Below, piece by piece: positions 13,686 to 15,732 of a stretch of 15,732 nt of DNA (within the stretch, counting starts at the first letter, position 1; each line of letters opens with the position of its first letter). Position numbers and translations under genes: made by a program. The notes under the pieces are model-generated. The model saw only the letters and a program-made list of their open reading frames with translations. It was not told the DNA's origin and made no database searches. This DNA comes from Vulcanococcus sp. SFB_649D_100_25 (GTDB lineage Bacteria > Cyanobacteriota > Cyanobacteriia > PCC-6307 > Cyanobiaceae): assembly GCA_030833825.1 (NCBI GenBank), contig JAURGL010000028.1, positions 1 through 15,732 of the forward strand, in the 5' to 3' direction.

Positions 13686-15590
13686 TCATAGCTGGAAGTG
13701 CTGGCGGAAGAACGTTTCCGTTGCTTCCAACACCTTGATTTGGGTGGCGCCATCGCGGAAGCCATGGCCCTCCTCGGGGAACAGATGCACCTCGACGGGG
13801 ATCTGATTGGCCCGCAGGGCGGAGGCCATCCGTTCGGTCTGCGCCGGTGGGACCACCACATCCTCGAGTCCCTGGAAGAAGATCACCGGGCAGCGGATCC
13901 GATCGGCGTTGTGCAGGGGCGAGCGCTGTTCATAGCGCTCCCGCTCCTGGGGCCATGGGCCCACCAGGCCATCGAGATAGCGGGCTTCAAAGCGGTGGGT
14001 GTCCTCCGCCAGAGCGCTGAGATCGGCAACGCCGTAGCGACTGGCTCCGGCACGGAAGGTGTCGCTGAAGCAGAGGGCGGCCAGGGTGGTGAAGCCGCCG
14101 GCACTGCCCCCTTCGATGGCGATGCGATCGGCCCTGGCCCAGCCCCGGCTCACGACCGCCAGGGCCGCGGCACTGCAGTCGTTCACATCGACGACCCCCC
14201 ACTGCCGATCAAGGCGTTCCCGGTAGGCCCGGCCAAACCCGGTGGAGCCGCCGTAGTTCACATCCACCACCCCCCAGCCGCGGCTGGTCCAGAACTGAAT
14301 GCCGAGGTTCAGGCCGGTGCGGGCCATGGCGGTGGGCCCGCTATGGGTTTTCACCAGCAGGGGCGCCTGATCGTGGAGACCGCCGGTTGGTGGGTAGTAC
14401 CAGGCCTGGGTGCGCCGGCCGCCGTGCCCTTCGAACCAGAGCTCCTCAGGGAGGCTGATGGCCTCCGGGGCCATCGGGCAGGGGGATGCCTGTGTGTGTT
14501 TCCAGCGCCCACTGGTCAGATCCAGCTCCAACAGGCCTGAGGGCTGGCTGGGGCTGCTGGCCACGCAGGCCACCTGCCCCCGCTGGGCGCAGAGCCCCGC
14601 CAGATCGTTGAACGGTTGTTCAATCGCTGCCCAGGCGCCTTCACTGATGCGCCCCAGCTGCCAGCGGCCCTGGATGCAAGCGATCGCCAGCACCGTCTCG
14701 CCATCCCAGGCGTGGGTCCTCATGCCAAACACCCACTGGGGCATCGCAAATTCCGCCTGCATGGTCAGCAGCGGCTCCCACTGAGGGGAGGCGTCTTGAC
14801 GGACCTGGGGGTTCCGCCAGTGCTCGAGATTCCAGAACCCACTGCGGTCGTTCGCGACCACCAGATCGGGCCCGGCCCAGATCGGTTGAAAGACGGAGAT
14901 CGCCTGTGGATCGTTTTGGCTGGAGCCGGCGACGCAGCGCGCATGGCTGATCGCGTTGCTCTCCCCCAAGGCCCCGAGCCACAGCTGGCTGCGCTCCCAG
15001 GGCATGCAGGGCTGTTGCCATTCCACCCAGGCCAGCTGCGCACCGTCGTCGCTCAGGGCCGGGTAACCGCAGAAGTCCCTGGCCTGATGCAGGCTCACCC
15101 AATCCCCCCCGCTGAGGGGAACGGCCACCAGCTGATCGCGGCCGTCGCGCTCGAGAACGCCGATCCAGCGGTCGCGGACCCCGTCGATCAGCCCACCGCC
15201 AAGGGCTCCCTCGAAACGATCTCCCTTCGGTTCAAGCAGCTGCTCCGGTGCTGCACCCGGCTGCTCCAGGGCCAGTTTCCAGAGGCAGCGATCCGCGTCA
15301 TGGACAAAGACCGCCACCGCTTGGCCGCTGGAATCCAGCCCGATGGCGCAAGATCCACCGCCGTACTCATGCACCCGGCAGCGCAGATTCCAGGGTCCAG
15401 GGGTGCGCTCCAGCGCCGGACCGCCCCCCAGAGCCCTGCTCATCAAGGTGGTGCGCCCCTTCTCATGGGGCCTTTGTTCCAGCCAATAGAGGTTGTCTCC
15501 CTGCAGGCAGGGTTCCTTGAGGCTGGGGGATTTGCCCAGAGCCTGTTCGGCGGAGAGTGGTGCGGCGCTGCTCAAGGGGCTGGCGCTCAT
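13686..15590 (-). CDS. prolyl oligopeptidase-family serine peptidase (S9), cytosolic
   Basis: A 634-residue S9-type peptidase. Residues about 30-385 form the beta-propeller region (for example LYWLEQRPHEKGRTTLM and VHEYGGGSCAIG, characteristic of acyl-aminoacyl/dipeptidyl peptidase-like proteins). The C-terminal alpha/beta-hydrolase domain carries the full triad: S496 in IEGGSAGGFTT, D577 in GLEDVVVP and H609 in EEGHGF. The NYGGSTGFGR motif at 445-454 is also typical. No signal peptide is seen, so it should cleave short peptides in the cytosol. It is the first gene of a minus-strand operon with two GltS-like transporters, 9 nt before the first. The start is the ATG at 15590; an AGGAGG at 15609-15614 (minus strand) is 18 nt away, too far to be its ribosome site. 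Exact peptide specificity is unknown. Confidence 0.93.
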   Translation of the reverse strand: MSASPLSSAAPLSAEQALGKSPSLKEPCLQGDNLYWLEQRPHEKGRTTLMSRALGGGPALERTPGPWNLRCRVHEYGGGSCAIGLDSSGQAVAVFVHDADRCLWKLALEQPGAAPEQLLEPKGDRFEGALGGGLIDGVRDRWIGVLERDGRDQLVAVPLSGGDWVSLHQARDFCGYPALSDDGAQLAWVEWQQPCMPWERSQLWLGALGESNAISHARCVAGSSQNDPQAISVFQPIWAGPDLVVANDRSGFWNLEHWRNPQVRQDASPQWEPLLTMQAEFAMPQWVFGMRTHAWDGETVLAIACIQGRWQLGRISEGAWAAIEQPFNDLAGLCAQRGQVACVASSPSQPSGLLELDLTSGRWKHTQASPCPMAPEAISLPEELWFEGHGGRRTQAWYYPPTGGLHDQAPLLVKTHSGPTAMARTGLNLGIQFWTSRGWGVVDVNYGGSTGFGRAYRERLDRQWGVVDVNDCSAAALAVVSRGWARADRIAIEGGSAGGFTTLAALCFSDTFRAGASRYGVADLSALAEDTHRFEARYLDGLVGPWPQERERYEQRSPLHNADRIRCPVIFFQGLEDVVVPPAQTERMASALRANQIPVEVHLFPEEGHGFRDGATQIKVLEATETFFRQHFQL

Positions 15591-15613
15591 CGGAGTTCGC
15601 CGATCACGCCTCC

Positions 15614-15619
15614 TAGAAT
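15614..15619 (+). promoter_or_regulatory. possible -10 box for the right-edge gene
   Basis: TAGAAT lies 30 nt before the TTG start at 15650, in the 59 bp gap between the divergent peptidase gene and the right-edge gene. It matches TATAAT at five of six positions. No good -35 is visible at the right spacing, so this is a weak call. Confidence 0.3.
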
Positions 15620-15649
15620 CGCCTTTCGGATCGCCATCGAGGACAGGCC

Positions 15650-15732
15650 TTGGCTAACAGCTTCGCCAGGTTGGCGCGCTCGGCGGAGCTCTCAGGACGC
15701 CTGCAGGTGTCGAAGGAGCCCATCGAGAACCC
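15650..15732 (+). CDS. def: probable peptide deformylase, first 27 codons (3' end outside the window)
   Basis: A frame opens at TTG 15650, after GAGGAC at 15638-15643, and stays open to the window edge. The visible residues include NSFARLARSAELSG and LQVSKEPIENP. This resembles, from memory, the N-terminal extension of picocyanobacterial peptide deformylases (SF.QLA..AE... then KEP...P), which precedes the catalytic domain; that enzyme removes the formyl group from new proteins. The catalytic motifs (GIGLAAPQ, EGCLS, HEMDH) would lie beyond the window, so the call cannot be confirmed here. The gene is divergent from the peptidase gene, 59 bp apart. Confidence 0.5.
   Translation, partial: MANSFARLARSAELSGRLQVSKEPIEN

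Noticed and set aside
3954..14687. HIP1-type octamers GCGATCGC at 3954-3961 and 14680-14687
   Set aside because: I noticed only two in about 15.7 kb, far below the density in HIP1-rich cyanobacteria; this fits picocyanobacteria, which lack HIP1 enrichment, and carries no signal.
15587..15614. Six-codon GTG leader frame before the peptidase gene, next to AGGAGG (minus strand)
   Set aside because: The AGGAGG is only one base from the GTG (15605-15607), too close for normal initiation, so a leader peptide is not supported although its TGA would overlap the gene's ATG.

Overview
The window looks like a piece of chromosome from a picocyanobacterium of the Synechococcus/Cyanobium type. The grounds are a high G+C content, very tight gene packing with many 1-8 nt overlaps, a cyanobacterial-type SufR repressor facing a sufBCDS operon, and a plant-type ferredoxin:thioredoxin reductase catalytic subunit. 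No rRNA, tRNA, CRISPR array, insertion sequence or phage gene was seen. No stretch longer than 300 bases lacks a gene.

Left part (1-1442): the 3' half of an EamA/DMT-family exporter runs into the window and converges on a small unidentified gene, which lies directly downstream of and overlaps sufR (minus strand). Between sufR and the rightward operon is a 249 bp divergent control region. It holds a perfect 24 bp inverted repeat (1593-1616), the best candidate SufR operator, and a cluster of GTTGGC/GCCAAC repeats at 1513-1570.

Fe-S assembly operon (1692-6860, plus strand): ftrC-sufB-sufC-sufD-sufS. Spacings are 9 nt, 59 nt, 1 nt overlap and 4 nt overlap. SufBCD form the scaffold/ATPase complex and SufS supplies sulfur from cysteine. 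FtrC passes electrons from ferredoxin to thioredoxin and itself needs a [4Fe-4S] cluster. The only real gap in the operon, between sufB and sufC, can fold into a small hairpin.

Middle part (6857-10930): two unrelated SAM-dependent methyltransferases (minus strand), then a DUF1543 protein, mtnA, and a class II aldolase overlapping mtnA (plus strand). The aldolase keeps every catalytic residue of L-fuculose-1-phosphate aldolase. The mtnA-aldolase pair therefore looks like the 'DHAP shunt' for salvaging methylthioadenosine or 5'-deoxyadenosine, not the classical methionine salvage dehydratase step.

Right part (10927-15590, minus strand): an apparent three-gene operon of a prolyl-oligopeptidase-family peptidase followed by two tandem, overlapping GltS-type sodium:glutamate symporter paralogues. 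Peptide breakdown and amino-acid uptake are thus linked. Divergent from it, at the right edge, are the first 27 codons of a gene whose start resembles picocyanobacterial peptide deformylase (def).

Most of the window is ordinary housekeeping. The parts most worth a second look are the suf control region, ftrC inside the suf operon, the mtnA-aldolase pair, and the overlapping GltS-like pair.
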